Position numbers and translations under genes: made by a program. Below the pieces are notes generated by a model. The model searched no databases and was not told the DNA's origin. It saw only the letters and a list, made by a program, of their open reading frames with translations. This document shows, in pieces, positions 8,150-17,431 of a stretch of DNA of 64,000 nt. Source of the stretch: Dinoroseobacter sp. (lineage in GTDB: Bacteria > Pseudomonadota > Alphaproteobacteria > Rhodobacterales > Rhodobacteraceae); the NCBI GenBank assembly GCA_030066795.1, contig JASJAW010000040.1, forward strand, positions 124,001 to 188,000, given 5' to 3'. Every line of letters begins with the position of its first letter. The first letter of the stretch is position 1.

Positions 8150-8644
8150 TTACGGGAAAATATCGATGGGCGTGCCATCACGCACCATCGCATAGATGTC
8201 TTCCATCTCGCGATTGGTGACGGCAATGCATCCGGCGGTCCAGTTTTCCTCAGTCTGAGGCCCCAGTTCATTTGGCTGCCCGTGAATGAAGATGTCCCCG
8301 CCGGGACTCTCGCCCAGTGCAGCCGCTTCTGCGACGTCCCATTGGTTCGGGTATGAAATGCCAAGCGAGAGGTGGAAACTGCTGTTCGGGTTGCGCCGAT
8401 CAATGAAGTACCGGCCTTCGGGTGTTTTCCCGTCACCTTCGACCTGCTTGTCCCCCTCGGGCGCAAATCCAAGCTCGATATCAAAGGCACGCAAGATGTC
8501 CTTGTCGTTCAGCAGGTACATGCGCCGGTCGTCTTTCATGACAACGATGCGGGTCACTTCCGGGCCGTCATATGTTCGAAACTTGCTGGAACACGCAGCA
8601 AGAGGCGCCAGAAGCGCGGAAAAAAGGAATAGTCGGCGTTTCAT
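8150..8644 (-). CDS. YafK-like L,D-transpeptidase-fold lipoprotein
   Basis: 164 aa from MKRRLFLFSALLAPLAACS, a lipoprotein signal with its Cys near residue 18. The catalytic region is IFIHGQPNELG followed by WTAGCIAVTN, the His and Cys pattern of YafK-type murein L,D-transpeptidase-fold proteins, with Thr and Ala at positions often Ser and His. A conserved GDGKTPEGRYFIDRRNPNS stretch precedes it. It is probably anchored in the envelope and acts on peptidoglycan or on Braun-type linkages. It converges on the CAP gene with an 18-bp gap. An in-frame start at 8692 is possible but would hide the signal peptide. Confidence 0.85.
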   Translation of the reverse strand: MKRRLFLFSALLAPLAACSSKFRTYDGPEVTRIVVMKDDRRMYLLNDKDILRAFDIELGFAPEGDKQVEGDGKTPEGRYFIDRRNPNSSFHLSLGISYPNQWDVAEAAALGESPGGDIFIHGQPNELGPQTEENWTAGCIAVTNREMEDIYAMVRDGTPIDIFP

Positions 8645-8728
8645 CTGCTCGATCGCCTTATTTTGTGTGCCTTTTGGCTTTTGCGGAACCATGCCACAAA
8701 ACGGGCCATCCCGATAGATGCCTCTGCA

Positions 8729-9523
8729 TCACTTTTTATCGGCAGCGGGTTCAGATTTTGCTAACTGCGTTTCGATCGCGGTCAGTCGGGCCAGAACCTC
8801 GTCCCGATAGGCATCCGTTGCCGCGTTGGTCTCTTCGGCATGGGCGTCCTGCATGGAGTTCACGATCAGACCAACCAGCAGGTTCACTACCGCAAAAGTG
8901 GTTACCATTATGAAGGGCACGAAGAAGATCCACGCATATGGATAGACTTCCATCACCGGGCGAACGATGCCCATAGACCAGCTTTCCAACGTCATGATCT
9001 GAAATAACGAGTAAGCCGAGCGCCCCAAGTCGCCGAACCAGTCCGGAAAACTGGTGGCAAAGAGCTTCGTCGCCATCACTGCGCCAATATAAAAAATGAT
9101 CGCCATCAACAAGAAAACCGAGCCCATGCCCGGTAGCGCAGTGATGAACCCTTCGACCACCCGCCGCAGACGCGGAGCGACAGAGATCACGCGCAGAACC
9201 CGAAGGATACGCAGCGCCCGCAGCACCGAGAGGCCCTGAGCGGCGGGTACCAATGCGATACCGACAATCAGGAAATCAAAAACATTCCAGCCCGACCGGA
9301 AAAAACGGGGGCCAAAGGCGAACATTTTGATCGCAATTTCAATCACGAAGATCGTCAGGCAGGCTCTGTCCAGCGCGACGATGAGCGGCCCAGCCGTCGA
9401 CATCAGCGCAGGTGATGTCTCCATCCCCAACAAAATCGCATTAAAAATAATGATTCCGATGATCGTAAACCGGATTCGCGGGCTTTCGATCCATTCGGCA
9501 AGACGTGCGCGCAAGGCTAACAT
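8729..9523 (-). CDS. Bacterial voltage-gated sodium channel (BacNav)
   Basis: 264 aa, the usual BacNav length. Six membrane helices form a voltage sensor (S1-S4) and a pore (S5-S6). S4 carries regularly spaced arginines (LRALRILRVLRVISVAPRLRR, given in parts: LRALRILRVLRV then ISVAPRLRR). The selectivity filter is TLESWSM, the signature of NaChBac-like and Roseobacter channels. S6 ends in NLLVGLIVNSMQDAHAEE, followed by a short C-terminal coiled-coil-like tail. It forms homotetramers in the inner membrane. It lies 18 bp downstream of the RNA methyltransferase-like gene on the same strand, so co-transcription is likely. Confidence 0.95.
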   Translation of the reverse strand: MLALRARLAEWIESPRIRFTIIGIIIFNAILLGMETSPALMSTAGPLIVALDRACLTIFVIEIAIKMFAFGPRFFRSGWNVFDFLIVGIALVPAAQGLSVLRALRILRVLRVISVAPRLRRVVEGFITALPGMGSVFLLMAIIFYIGAVMATKLFATSFPDWFGDLGRSAYSLFQIMTLESWSMGIVRPVMEVYPYAWIFFVPFIMVTTFAVVNLLVGLIVNSMQDAHAEETNAATDAYRDEVLARLTAIETQLAKSEPAADKK

Positions 9524-9541
9524 ACAGTGGAAGTCCCCTAG

Positions 9542-10774
9542 TTAGGCAGGGATATGGGCAGGCGAGAAGCTCGCGGCAAGCTCGATATGCGGAGACCAGC
9601 GAAATTGATCCACAACCTGCACCCAGTTCAGGCGATAACCAGCCTCGCTGAGTATTTTGGCATCGCGTGCAAAGGTCACCGGGTTGCAGGACACCGCCGC
9701 AACCTGTGGCACCTGTGCGCGCGCGATCTCAGCCATTTGCGCCTCGGCCCCGGCGCGTGGCGGGTCGATCACCACGGCCTCGAACCGCGCCAATTCATCG
9801 GGCAAAAGTGGGCGACGGAACAGGTCACGAGCTTCCGTGGTGATGAGGGACAGGCCTTGCGCCTTGCGCCAGCCTGCATCGAGCGCCGCAAGCATTGCCG
9901 CATCTCCTTCCACAGCGTGAACTTCGGCCCTCTGCGCCAGAGGGAGCGCGAAGGTCCCGCAGCCCGCAAAAAGATCGGCTATCTGAGTCGCGTTGCCGAT
10001 CGCCTCGGACACCGCCGAGACCAGCGCCTGTTCGCCTTCCCGGGTTGCTTGAAGAAACGCACCCGGTGGCGGCACGACCTGCGCGGGGCCGAAGCTATGC
10101 ACGGGCGGGCGAAGCGTGACCTGCACATCTCCATTCAGACTCAACCGTGCGAGGTCGAGCTTATAGGCGAGCGCGACCAATTCCTGCAATTGCTCGGGCT
10201 CAGGGTCTTTACCACCTCGAATATCCAAGTCGATACCGCCTTCGGACAAGGTTGCCGCAAAGCTGATTTCCCCTTTGCGAGAGCCTAAAATGGCTACGAA
10301 AGCGGCCAGTTTCCCCCGCAGCGCAGCAAGCTCCGGTGCGATCACGCGACACTCGGGCACCTCCACCACCGTGTCGCTGGCGCGGGTGTGAAAGCCGACC
10401 GCTGCTCCTTTCTTCAACCGCCTCCCGGAGAAGGTTGCACGACGCCGCGAGGCAGGTGGAGATGTGGCAATCTTGCGGAATGGGGCCTCCAGCCCTTGCG
10501 CACGCAGAGCTTCCACGACAACCGCTTGCTTCCACTCCGCCACGAAGCCGTCGGACGCATGGAGCAGCGCGCACCCCCCGCACTGGGCGTAGTGCGGACA
10601 GGGCGCTTTGATCCGCTGGTCAGAGGGCGTGAGGATACGGGGTTTCTCGACCCGGCCGTCCGCGATCTCGCCGGTGATCTCTTCCCCGGGCAAGGTACGT
10701 GGTGCGAAAACCGGGCCGGGCGCGATCCCATCGCCCAGTAAACCCAGTCTTTCGATACGGATCGTCTCGCTCAT
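9542..10774 (-). CDS. TrmA/RlmD-family RNA (uracil-5)-methyltransferase
   Basis: 410 aa. An N-terminal TRAM-like segment is followed by a 4Fe-4S motif (CPHYAQCGGC, residues about 59-68). A SAM domain follows (IADLFAGCGTFALPLA), then VIDPPRAGA, and the nucleophile region VAAVSCNPVTFARD. This set defines the RlmC/RlmD/TrmA m5U methyltransferases. Which rRNA or tRNA uridine is modified cannot be told from sequence alone. It probably leads a two-gene unit with the sodium channel. Confidence 0.9.
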   Translation of the reverse strand: MSETIRIERLGLLGDGIAPGPVFAPRTLPGEEITGEIADGRVEKPRILTPSDQRIKAPCPHYAQCGGCALLHASDGFVAEWKQAVVVEALRAQGLEAPFRKIATSPPASRRRATFSGRRLKKGAAVGFHTRASDTVVEVPECRVIAPELAALRGKLAAFVAILGSRKGEISFAATLSEGGIDLDIRGGKDPEPEQLQELVALAYKLDLARLSLNGDVQVTLRPPVHSFGPAQVVPPPGAFLQATREGEQALVSAVSEAIGNATQIADLFAGCGTFALPLAQRAEVHAVEGDAAMLAALDAGWRKAQGLSLITTEARDLFRRPLLPDELARFEAVVIDPPRAGAEAQMAEIARAQVPQVAAVSCNPVTFARDAKILSEAGYRLNWVQVVDQFRWSPHIELAASFSPAHIPA

Positions 10775-10809
10775 GGCGCGGGCTTAGCTTCGCAAGCGGC
10801 GAGTGGCAA

Positions 10810-12642
10810 CTACTCCGCCGCCTCCATCAACCCGATGAAGCCACCAGATTGCCGCTGCCAATAGCGCGCATAGAGCCCGCCTTTGCGCAAAAGCTCATCG
10901 TGGGTGCCATCCTCTGCCACGCGACCTTCGTCCAGCACGACAATTCGGTCCATCCGCGCGATGGTCGACAGCCGGTGGGCAATGGCGATGACGGTCTTGC
11001 CCTCCATCACGCAATCGAGTGCATCCTGAATTGCGGCCTCTACCTCGGAATCGAGCGCCGATGTTGCTTCATCCAGCACAAGGATCGGCGCGTCCTTCAG
11101 GATCGCGCGGGCAAGCGCGATACGTTGGCGCTGCCCGCCCGAGAGTTTCACACCCCGTTCGCCCAGGTGCGCGTCATAGCCTTCGCGCCCCATATGGTCC
11201 TTGAGACCCAGAATGAAGTCGTGTGCCTCCGCCCGCTCGGCCGCCGCGATCATTTCCTCCTCGGTCGCATCCGGGTTGCCGTAGAGAATGTTCTCGTGTG
11301 CGGAGCGGTTGAACATGGCGGTTTCCTGCGTGACCATTGAAATCTGCCGCCGCAGGCTGTCCTGCGTCAGCTCCCGCACATCCTGCCCATCGATCAGAAC
11401 ACGGCCCTTTTCAGTGTCGTGCAAACGCAAAAGCAGCCCTGTTAGGGTCGATTTTCCAGCTCCGGAGGCCCCAACCAACCCCAGTTTCTGGCCCGGCGGA
11501 ACGTTCAGATCAATATGGGAAACACCCCCCGCCTCGCGTCCATACATGAACGAGACATCTTCAAACCGGATATGCCCCTGCGCATCACCCAGATCCTGCG
11601 CATTGTCCGCATCTGTCAGCTCGTACGGAACGGTCAGAGTTCGCATTCCGTCCTCGATCTCGCCGACATTGGCATATATCGCCATCAGCGTGAAACTGAC
11701 CCAGCCCGTCATCTGCGCGATACGAATCGCGATGGTCCCTGCGGCCGCGATGTCACCCGGGGTCGCAGCGCCCTGAGTCCAGAGCATCAACGTCCCGCCG
11801 ATCAGCAGCACAGGCAGCGCCCCGGCAACAGTCATCAGCGAAAACCGGAAGGCGGAGGCCAGAACGCCAAATTCCAGCGCGCGCTCGCGGAAGACGCTCA
11901 TCGCATCAAGCGCCGCGCGATCCTCGAACGCAGAATGGCCAAACAGTTTGACCGTCTTGATGTTGGTGACCGTATCCACCACCTGGCCGGTCACCATCGC
12001 CCGCGCCCCGGCTCGCGCGGCGGAACGTTTGCGCACACGGGGCAGAAAGAACCGGATCAGCAGCAAGTACCCGATGAACCACAACGCCAGAGCCGCCGCG
12101 ATCCGCCCGTCGATTGAAATAAGAAGCAAAGCTGACCCGATGATCGAGGCAAGCGCGAACGCGACGACATTAATCAACTCCGAGGTCACATCCGTCACCG
12201 CTCGCGCGGTTTGCATCTGCTTCTGCGCGATGCGGCCCGCGAAATCGTTGTCGAAGAAGCTGACAGATTGACCCATGGTCCAGCGGTTCAGGCGCGATAG
12301 CGCCAGCGGGTTGATGTTCGGCTGCACCACGATCGAGTTTGCGGCCGCACTCAGCCCAAACACCGCAGGGCGCAGCAGCAGGAAGAACACCACGACCGCC
12401 AGCAGCGTGCCCCAATGCTCGGTAAAGAACCCAACCGCGCCTGCGTTCAACGCTGTGTCGATGACGTAGCCGAGCACCAGTGCGCTGAAGACCTCCAGCG
12501 TTCCTGCCGCCGCCGAGATAGCGGCGGCCCCAAGCAAAACAGGCAGCGATCCGCTTAGACACCACGCAAAAAACGCCCCCAGCGTGCTCGGTGGTGGGCC
12601 ATCTGCTGGCTGGAAGGCATTGATCAGATCACCGATCTTCAT
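10810..12642 (-). CDS. ABC transporter, fused permease-ATPase half-transporter (second of pair)
   Basis: 610 aa. An N-terminal six-helix exporter-type membrane domain (about 1-320) is followed by a nucleotide-binding domain with Walker A GLVGASGAGKST, signature LSGGQRQRIALARAIL, Walker B PILVLDEATSALD and an H-loop in IAIAHRLSTIA. Its start overlaps the stop of the paired gene by 4 bp, so the two probably form a heterodimeric type IV exporter. All ATPase motifs look intact in both halves. The substrate (lipid, drug or peptide) cannot be inferred. Confidence 0.93.
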   Translation of the reverse strand: MKIGDLINAFQPADGPPPSTLGAFFAWCLSGSLPVLLGAAAISAAAGTLEVFSALVLGYVIDTALNAGAVGFFTEHWGTLLAVVVFFLLLRPAVFGLSAAANSIVVQPNINPLALSRLNRWTMGQSVSFFDNDFAGRIAQKQMQTARAVTDVTSELINVVAFALASIIGSALLLISIDGRIAAALALWFIGYLLLIRFFLPRVRKRSAARAGARAMVTGQVVDTVTNIKTVKLFGHSAFEDRAALDAMSVFRERALEFGVLASAFRFSLMTVAGALPVLLIGGTLMLWTQGAATPGDIAAAGTIAIRIAQMTGWVSFTLMAIYANVGEIEDGMRTLTVPYELTDADNAQDLGDAQGHIRFEDVSFMYGREAGGVSHIDLNVPPGQKLGLVGASGAGKSTLTGLLLRLHDTEKGRVLIDGQDVRELTQDSLRRQISMVTQETAMFNRSAHENILYGNPDATEEEMIAAAERAEAHDFILGLKDHMGREGYDAHLGERGVKLSGGQRQRIALARAILKDAPILVLDEATSALDSEVEAAIQDALDCVMEGKTVIAIAHRLSTIARMDRIVVLDEGRVAEDGTHDELLRKGGLYARYWQRQSGGFIGLMEAAE

Positions 12643-14486
12643 TCTGCAGCCTCCGTGGTCGTGCCGATGAATCCACCGGACTGGCGTGCCCAGAAACCAG
12701 CGTAGATACCACCCCCGGCCAGAAGAGCTTCGTGCGGGCCGTCTTCAACAACCCGGCCTTCATCCAGCACGAGAATGCGATCCATATGCGCGATCGTCGA
12801 AAGACGGTGCGCGATGGCGATCACTGTCTTGCCCTCCATCACACCGTAAAGCGTTTCAAGAATGGCCGCTTCCACTTCGGAATCGAGCGCTGAGGTCGCC
12901 TCATCCAGCACAAGGATAGGCGCATCCTTGAGGATCACACGTGCGAGCGAGATCCGCTGACGCTGTCCGCCGGACAGCTTCACACCACGTTCGCCAACAT
13001 GTGCGTCGTAGCCTGACCGGCCCTGCGGATCGCGCAGTCCGAGGATAAACTCATGCGCCTCGGCCCTTTTGGCAGCGGCAATGACCTCATCTTCGGTCGC
13101 GTCGGGGAGGCCGTAAAGGATGTTGTCCCGCACAGACCGATGCAACAAAGCACTGTCCTGTTGCACCATTCCGATCTGCGCGCGCAGGCTGTCCTGGGTC
13201 ACCTGACCAATATCCTGACCATCGATCTCGATTATGCCGCCATCCGGGTCATAAAACCGCAAAATCAGCTTTACGAGGGTCGATTTTCCAGCGCCTGAAC
13301 GGCCAATCAACCCGACCTTTTCTCCGGGCTTCAGGGTCAGAGTGATATGATCCAGGCCCCCGGCCTCCTGCCCATAATGGTGCGAGACATCGCGCAAAAC
13401 GATCTCACCTGCGCGGAAGTCGAGCGGCTTGGCCCCCGGCACATCGACAAGCGTGATAGGTTGAGCGATCGTCTCCATACCTTCCTTGATGACACCAAGG
13501 TTCCGGAAGAAACTTGAGATCGCCCACATGATCCAACCGGTCATGGCATTCAGGCGCAACGTCAATGCGGTCGCGGCAGCAACGACACCGACGCTGGCGA
13601 TCCCCTGCCCCCAAAGCGTAACCGCCCAGCCCACGACGCCAACGATCAGCAACCCGTTAAGCACCACTAGGGCGATGTCCATAACGGTGAAGATACGCAT
13701 TTCATGCCCAAAAGTCTGACGCGCGCGTTCGATCGACTCCTTCGCGTAGTCCAGTTCGCGATCATGATGTGCAAAAAGCTTTACGGCATGGATGTTGGTG
13801 TAGCTGTCCACAACGCGCCCGGTCACTTCGGACCGCGCGTCGGATGCTGCCTGCGACGCAGGACCCACCCGCGCAATCGTCCAGCGCACCAGCCAGAGAT
13901 AGAGCGCAAACCAAATCAACAGCGGGACGGCCAATCGGGGATCCGCCTGCGACAGCAAGATCGCCGCGCCCACCAGGTAGGCGAGCGCGAAACTGAGAGC
14001 ATCGAACACTTGAAATGCCGCTTCGCCCGCCGCTGGCGGGGTTTGCATGATCCGGTTGGCTATGCGCCCGGCAAAATCGTTCTCAAACCAGCCAACGGAC
14101 TGCCGCAACACCTGCCTGTGCGCACGCCAGCGAAAAAGCGTGCCGTAATTCGGCAGGATCGCATTGTTGAGCACGAGCACGTCGAGTGCTTGCAGAGCAG
14201 GACGCAACAGCAGGATGAAAAGCGCCACGCCGATTAGCTCCATCCCGTGATCGGTCCAGATCGCCTGTGGGCTGGAGGAAGACAGCAGATCAATCACCCG
14301 ACCCATGTAGTAAATCAGCGCGATCTCCACCCCCGCGACAAGTACGGAAATGGCTCCGGCCAGCCAGAACACGCCCCGAAAAGGCTTTGACCACGCCTTC
14401 AGAAACGGCCAGAGCTGCGTCGGGGGGCGATCCGTTTGCACATAAGGGGTGTACGGATCCACCAGAGATTCGAAAAAGCGGAACAT
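12639..14486 (-). CDS. ABC transporter, fused permease-ATPase half-transporter (first of pair)
   Basis: 615 aa from MFRFFESLVDPYTPYV. Exporter-type transmembrane domain, then an ATPase domain with GLIGRSGAGKST, LSGGQRQRISLARVIL and PILVLDEATSALDSEVEAAI. It is closely similar to the next gene, especially from the signature motif to the C-terminus (both end ARQSGGFIG...AAE), pointing to a tandem duplication. The ATG at 14486 follows AAGGACC. An upstream in-frame start at 14531 is not supported by a ribosome-binding site. Confidence 0.93.
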   Translation of the reverse strand: MFRFFESLVDPYTPYVQTDRPPTQLWPFLKAWSKPFRGVFWLAGAISVLVAGVEIALIYYMGRVIDLLSSSSPQAIWTDHGMELIGVALFILLLRPALQALDVLVLNNAILPNYGTLFRWRAHRQVLRQSVGWFENDFAGRIANRIMQTPPAAGEAAFQVFDALSFALAYLVGAAILLSQADPRLAVPLLIWFALYLWLVRWTIARVGPASQAASDARSEVTGRVVDSYTNIHAVKLFAHHDRELDYAKESIERARQTFGHEMRIFTVMDIALVVLNGLLIVGVVGWAVTLWGQGIASVGVVAAATALTLRLNAMTGWIMWAISSFFRNLGVIKEGMETIAQPITLVDVPGAKPLDFRAGEIVLRDVSHHYGQEAGGLDHITLTLKPGEKVGLIGRSGAGKSTLVKLILRFYDPDGGIIEIDGQDIGQVTQDSLRAQIGMVQQDSALLHRSVRDNILYGLPDATEDEVIAAAKRAEAHEFILGLRDPQGRSGYDAHVGERGVKLSGGQRQRISLARVILKDAPILVLDEATSALDSEVEAAILETLYGVMEGKTVIAIAHRLSTIAHMDRILVLDEGRVVEDGPHEALLAGGGIYAGFWARQSGGFIGTTTEAAE

Positions 14487-14550
14487 GACAGGTCCTTGGG
14501 CTGCCCCCAAAATATAGGCATCTGGTCCCACATGGCCATGATTGCAGTGC

Positions 14551-15711
14551 TTAAAGCCGGCCCAGCAACTCCGCCTTGTCCGGAACGCAACCCTCGGAAA
14601 GCCATGCGGACTTCAAGCGTTCGAGGGCCTGACCGATCTCTGGGCCCTGCAAATTGGCGGGGAGATCGGCCGCGCGGACCGGGAAAACGGTGTTCGCGCC
14701 GCGCGCAATTTCTTCGAGCGTTTGTTCCGAAAAAAGGCTCTGTATAAGGGCAAATCGCAGCGCAATTACGTCGCGCGCGCCCGCAACACCCAAAAGATGC
14801 CCCAGCGCGAGTGGCGCATCCCCGGACTCCACGTGCGATCGGAGCCTTGCGAGATGCCGTGTATCCGCTCGAGACAAGCGCATTCCAGCCTCAGGCGCAG
14901 TACCGCCCAGCGCCACAAGACGGCGCATCGGGTCCGGGTCCAAACCTAGCTCTGCCTCGGCGTGCAAAAGCATTGCGATGGCATCTGTCTGAGTGCCGGG
15001 AAGGCAACGAACCAGCACGCCCGATTTGTCCATCGCCGCCAAAACCCAAGAAGGATCTGGCGCGGACAAAAGTTTGCGCAACTCGTCCCACACACGTTCC
15101 ACCGAAAGTCTGGATAAACCATCAGCTAGCTCAGCGCACGCAGACAGCCCCTCAGGCTCAATCCCCTCGGAGGGATCGGCGTACCAAGCCGTAAACCGAA
15201 AAAACCGCAAGATGCGTAAGTAGTCTTCTTGGATACGGTGCGCTGGTGTACCGACAAAACGCACGCGTCGTGCTTTGAGATCGGGCAGGCCGTTGAGTGG
15301 ATCGACCACGGCCCCCTCACCGGTTGCGTAAAGTGCATTCATCGTAAAATCTCGGCGTGCGGCATCATCCGCCACATTCGTCGAGAAAGACACTGTCGCG
15401 CGTCGCCCGTCAGTATCAATGTCTTTACGGAATGTGGTGACCTCGAACGGGTGGCTATCTATCACCAATGTCACCGTACCATGGGATATGCCAGTGGGCA
15501 CCGCTCGGATTCCTGCGCCCTCTGCGACTGAAAGAATCTCATCAGGGACCGCGTTCGTCGCAATATCAATATCTGTAACCGGGACACCTAAAAGCGCGTT
15601 GCGCACAGTGCCACCAACCAGAAGCGCCTGATAACCGTCGTTGCGGAACGCCCTTAGAACACGGCGGGTTCGCGGGTCTTCAACAATGGATCTGGGCAGA
15701 CGAAGCGTCAT
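14551..15711 (-). CDS. cca: CCA tRNA nucleotidyltransferase / poly(A) polymerase family
   Basis: 386 aa. Adds or repairs the 3' CCA of tRNAs; bacterial poly(A) polymerases share the fold. The N-terminal nucleotidyltransferase motif is LLVGGTVRNALLGVPVTDID with the metal-binding DID. RRDFTMNALY and RILRFFRF, the conserved neck motifs, follow. The start overlaps the CoA-type Nudix gene by 4 bp (ATGA), a pairing common in Rhodobacteraceae. CCA-adding activity is the more usual role for a single copy in this group. Confidence 0.9.
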   Translation of the reverse strand: MTLRLPRSIVEDPRTRRVLRAFRNDGYQALLVGGTVRNALLGVPVTDIDIATNAVPDEILSVAEGAGIRAVPTGISHGTVTLVIDSHPFEVTTFRKDIDTDGRRATVSFSTNVADDAARRDFTMNALYATGEGAVVDPLNGLPDLKARRVRFVGTPAHRIQEDYLRILRFFRFTAWYADPSEGIEPEGLSACAELADGLSRLSVERVWDELRKLLSAPDPSWVLAAMDKSGVLVRCLPGTQTDAIAMLLHAEAELGLDPDPMRRLVALGGTAPEAGMRLSRADTRHLARLRSHVESGDAPLALGHLLGVAGARDVIALRFALIQSLFSEQTLEEIARGANTVFPVRAADLPANLQGPEIGQALERLKSAWLSEGCVPDKAELLGRL

Positions 15712-16316
15712 CTTTCCTGCTGCATAACATCGGCAAGGCTCCGCAGAATGCGGGCTGTTGCGCCCCATATGTAATAGGGTCCAAACGGGACTGTGTAGTA
15801 GTGCCGCCAGCGCCCCTGCCAGCGTCGACGCTCCACCTTGAAGTTAGCCGGGTCAGCCACATGAGCAAACGGGACAGAAAAGACCTCGGCGACCTCACCC
15901 GCCTCTGGCACCGGAGAAAACGGCGTTTCCACGACCCCGACAAACGACGTCATGGAAAAAGACGTGACGGTTTCATGGACAGGCAGTGTGCCAATTATCC
16001 GCGCAGCTCCTAGTGGTAGCCCAATCTCCTCCCACGCTTCTCTGCACGCAGCAGCCTCGGCCGATGCATCACTTGCGTCGACCTTTCCGCCTGGAAAAGC
16101 GACCTGGCCAGGATGATGCTTCAGCCGCGACGACCGTTTCGTCAGCACGACTTCAGCCCCATGCCGGCCATCGATCACCGGTACCAGAACCGCCGCCGGA
16201 CGCAATTTCCGCCCGGGCGGCGGTACAAAGTCGGTGTTTAGATCAAAATCCGACGACGCCGGCGCAGCCCGCGCAAGCGCCTTTGTCAAAAGCGGTTCAA
16301 GTTCACTCAGCCGCAT
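15708..16316 (-). CDS. Nudix hydrolase, probable CoA pyrophosphatase (NudL/CoaSE-like)
   Basis: 202 aa. The Nudix box is GGKVDASDASAEAAACREAWEEIG (GX5EX7REXXEEXG pattern; read as GGKVDASDASAEAAAC then REAWEEIG). LTKRSSRLKHHPGQVAFPGG just upstream is the CoA pyrophosphatase signature. It would cleave CoA or acyl-CoA to 3'-phospho-ADP and phosphopantetheine. It sits between hslO (14-bp overlap at its start) and cca (4-bp overlap at its end), so these three leftward genes form one unit. Confidence 0.9.
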   Translation of the reverse strand: MRLSELEPLLTKALARAAPASSDFDLNTDFVPPPGRKLRPAAVLVPVIDGRHGAEVVLTKRSSRLKHHPGQVAFPGGKVDASDASAEAAACREAWEEIGLPLGAARIIGTLPVHETVTSFSMTSFVGVVETPFSPVPEAGEVAEVFSVPFAHVADPANFKVERRRWQGRWRHYYTVPFGPYYIWGATARILRSLADVMQQER

Positions 16317-17301
16317 CGGAGTGGTCCTCCGCCTCGAACCCCAGGGTCTTGGGGTTTAGTTCATAATGCGCTCCACAAAATTGGCAGTCCGCTGTGACGA
16401 TCCCTTCGGGGGTTGTCATGTGGCCGATATCGCGCGCGGAATAGATCGAAAGGCTTTCACGCACGCGCTCCTCTGAGCAAGTGCAGCCAAACTTCACTAT
16501 TTGAGGTTCATAGACGCGGGGGATTTCCTCATGGAACAGCCGGACCAAAAGGTCAGACGGGGCAACCGACGGTCCCACTAATTCCATCTCCTCGACCGTG
16601 TCGAGCAGCAGGTTGGCACGTGTCCAGTTTTCCTCGTCTTCACCCTCCAGAATATCGCCAGAGCCCAGAAGCCCACCCTCGCCGCTGCCTTCCTGCGCGG
16701 CAAACGGCGAAGCCTTGGGCATGTGCTGCAGCATGATGCCTCCGGCGCGCCAACTTTCCGGGCGGCCAGGCTCCTGCGACCGCCCAAAGCTGAGCGCAAA
16801 TCGGGTCGGAAGCTGCTCCGATTGCGCGAAATACGTCTCTGCACAGGCGCTCAACGACCCCCCCGCAATGGGTGTGATGCCCTGGTAAGGCACCATATCG
16901 CGACCCTGGTCGATCAGGATCGCAAAGTAACCCTTACCGATGAAACTAAAGGGGGCGCCGGTCTCTGGCAGACGATCCGCGTCGAAGCTGGCGTAAGCCC
17001 GAATACGCGCGGGCGCGCCTTCTTCCGTCGGGCCATAATAGTCCGTTGCTATCAGCCTGGCCGGGCCGTCTCCGCGAATCTGTAGGGAGAGCTTCCAGCG
17101 CAGCTTGATGGTCTGACCGATCAGTGCGGTCAACAGGGCCGCTTCCGCAACCAGAGCTTCGATCGCAGCGGGATAGTTATGTTGCCCTAGGATTTCATCC
17201 AGAGCCCCGTCCAAGCGAGCAACCCGACCGCGAATATCGGACCGGTCCAGCTGGAATGGCAGAACAGTATCGTCCCACGCAAGTTTCGTTGCAATGCTCA
17301 T
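16303..17301 (-). CDS. hslO: Hsp33, redox-regulated chaperone
   Basis: 332 aa. Holdase chaperone activated by oxidative unfolding. The C-terminal redox switch has four zinc-binding cysteines, CTC and, about 33 residues on, CQFC. The substrate domain has DYYGPTEEGAPARIRAYASFD-like strands and PYQGITPIAGGSLSACAE. The ATG at 17301 (MSIATKLAWDD) follows GGAAGG; the longer frame to 17469 lacks family similarity. The end overlaps the Nudix gene by 14 bp. Confidence 0.93.
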   Translation of the reverse strand: MSIATKLAWDDTVLPFQLDRSDIRGRVARLDGALDEILGQHNYPAAIEALVAEAALLTALIGQTIKLRWKLSLQIRGDGPARLIATDYYGPTEEGAPARIRAYASFDADRLPETGAPFSFIGKGYFAILIDQGRDMVPYQGITPIAGGSLSACAETYFAQSEQLPTRFALSFGRSQEPGRPESWRAGGIMLQHMPKASPFAAQEGSGEGGLLGSGDILEGEDEENWTRANLLLDTVEEMELVGPSVAPSDLLVRLFHEEIPRVYEPQIVKFGCTCSEERVRESLSIYSARDIGHMTTPEGIVTADCQFCGAHYELNPKTLGFEAEDHSDAAE

Positions 17302-17431
17302 CGGAGGCCTTCCTGAAACCGAAGTAAGGCGGCATGATCCGCCCAACGTTAGGCAGCATATAGAGGTTGGTTTCGGCCGGTCCAAGTCCGTTGGACATAC
17401 ACAGAAACCTGACCCCGGAAAGGACCGACCC

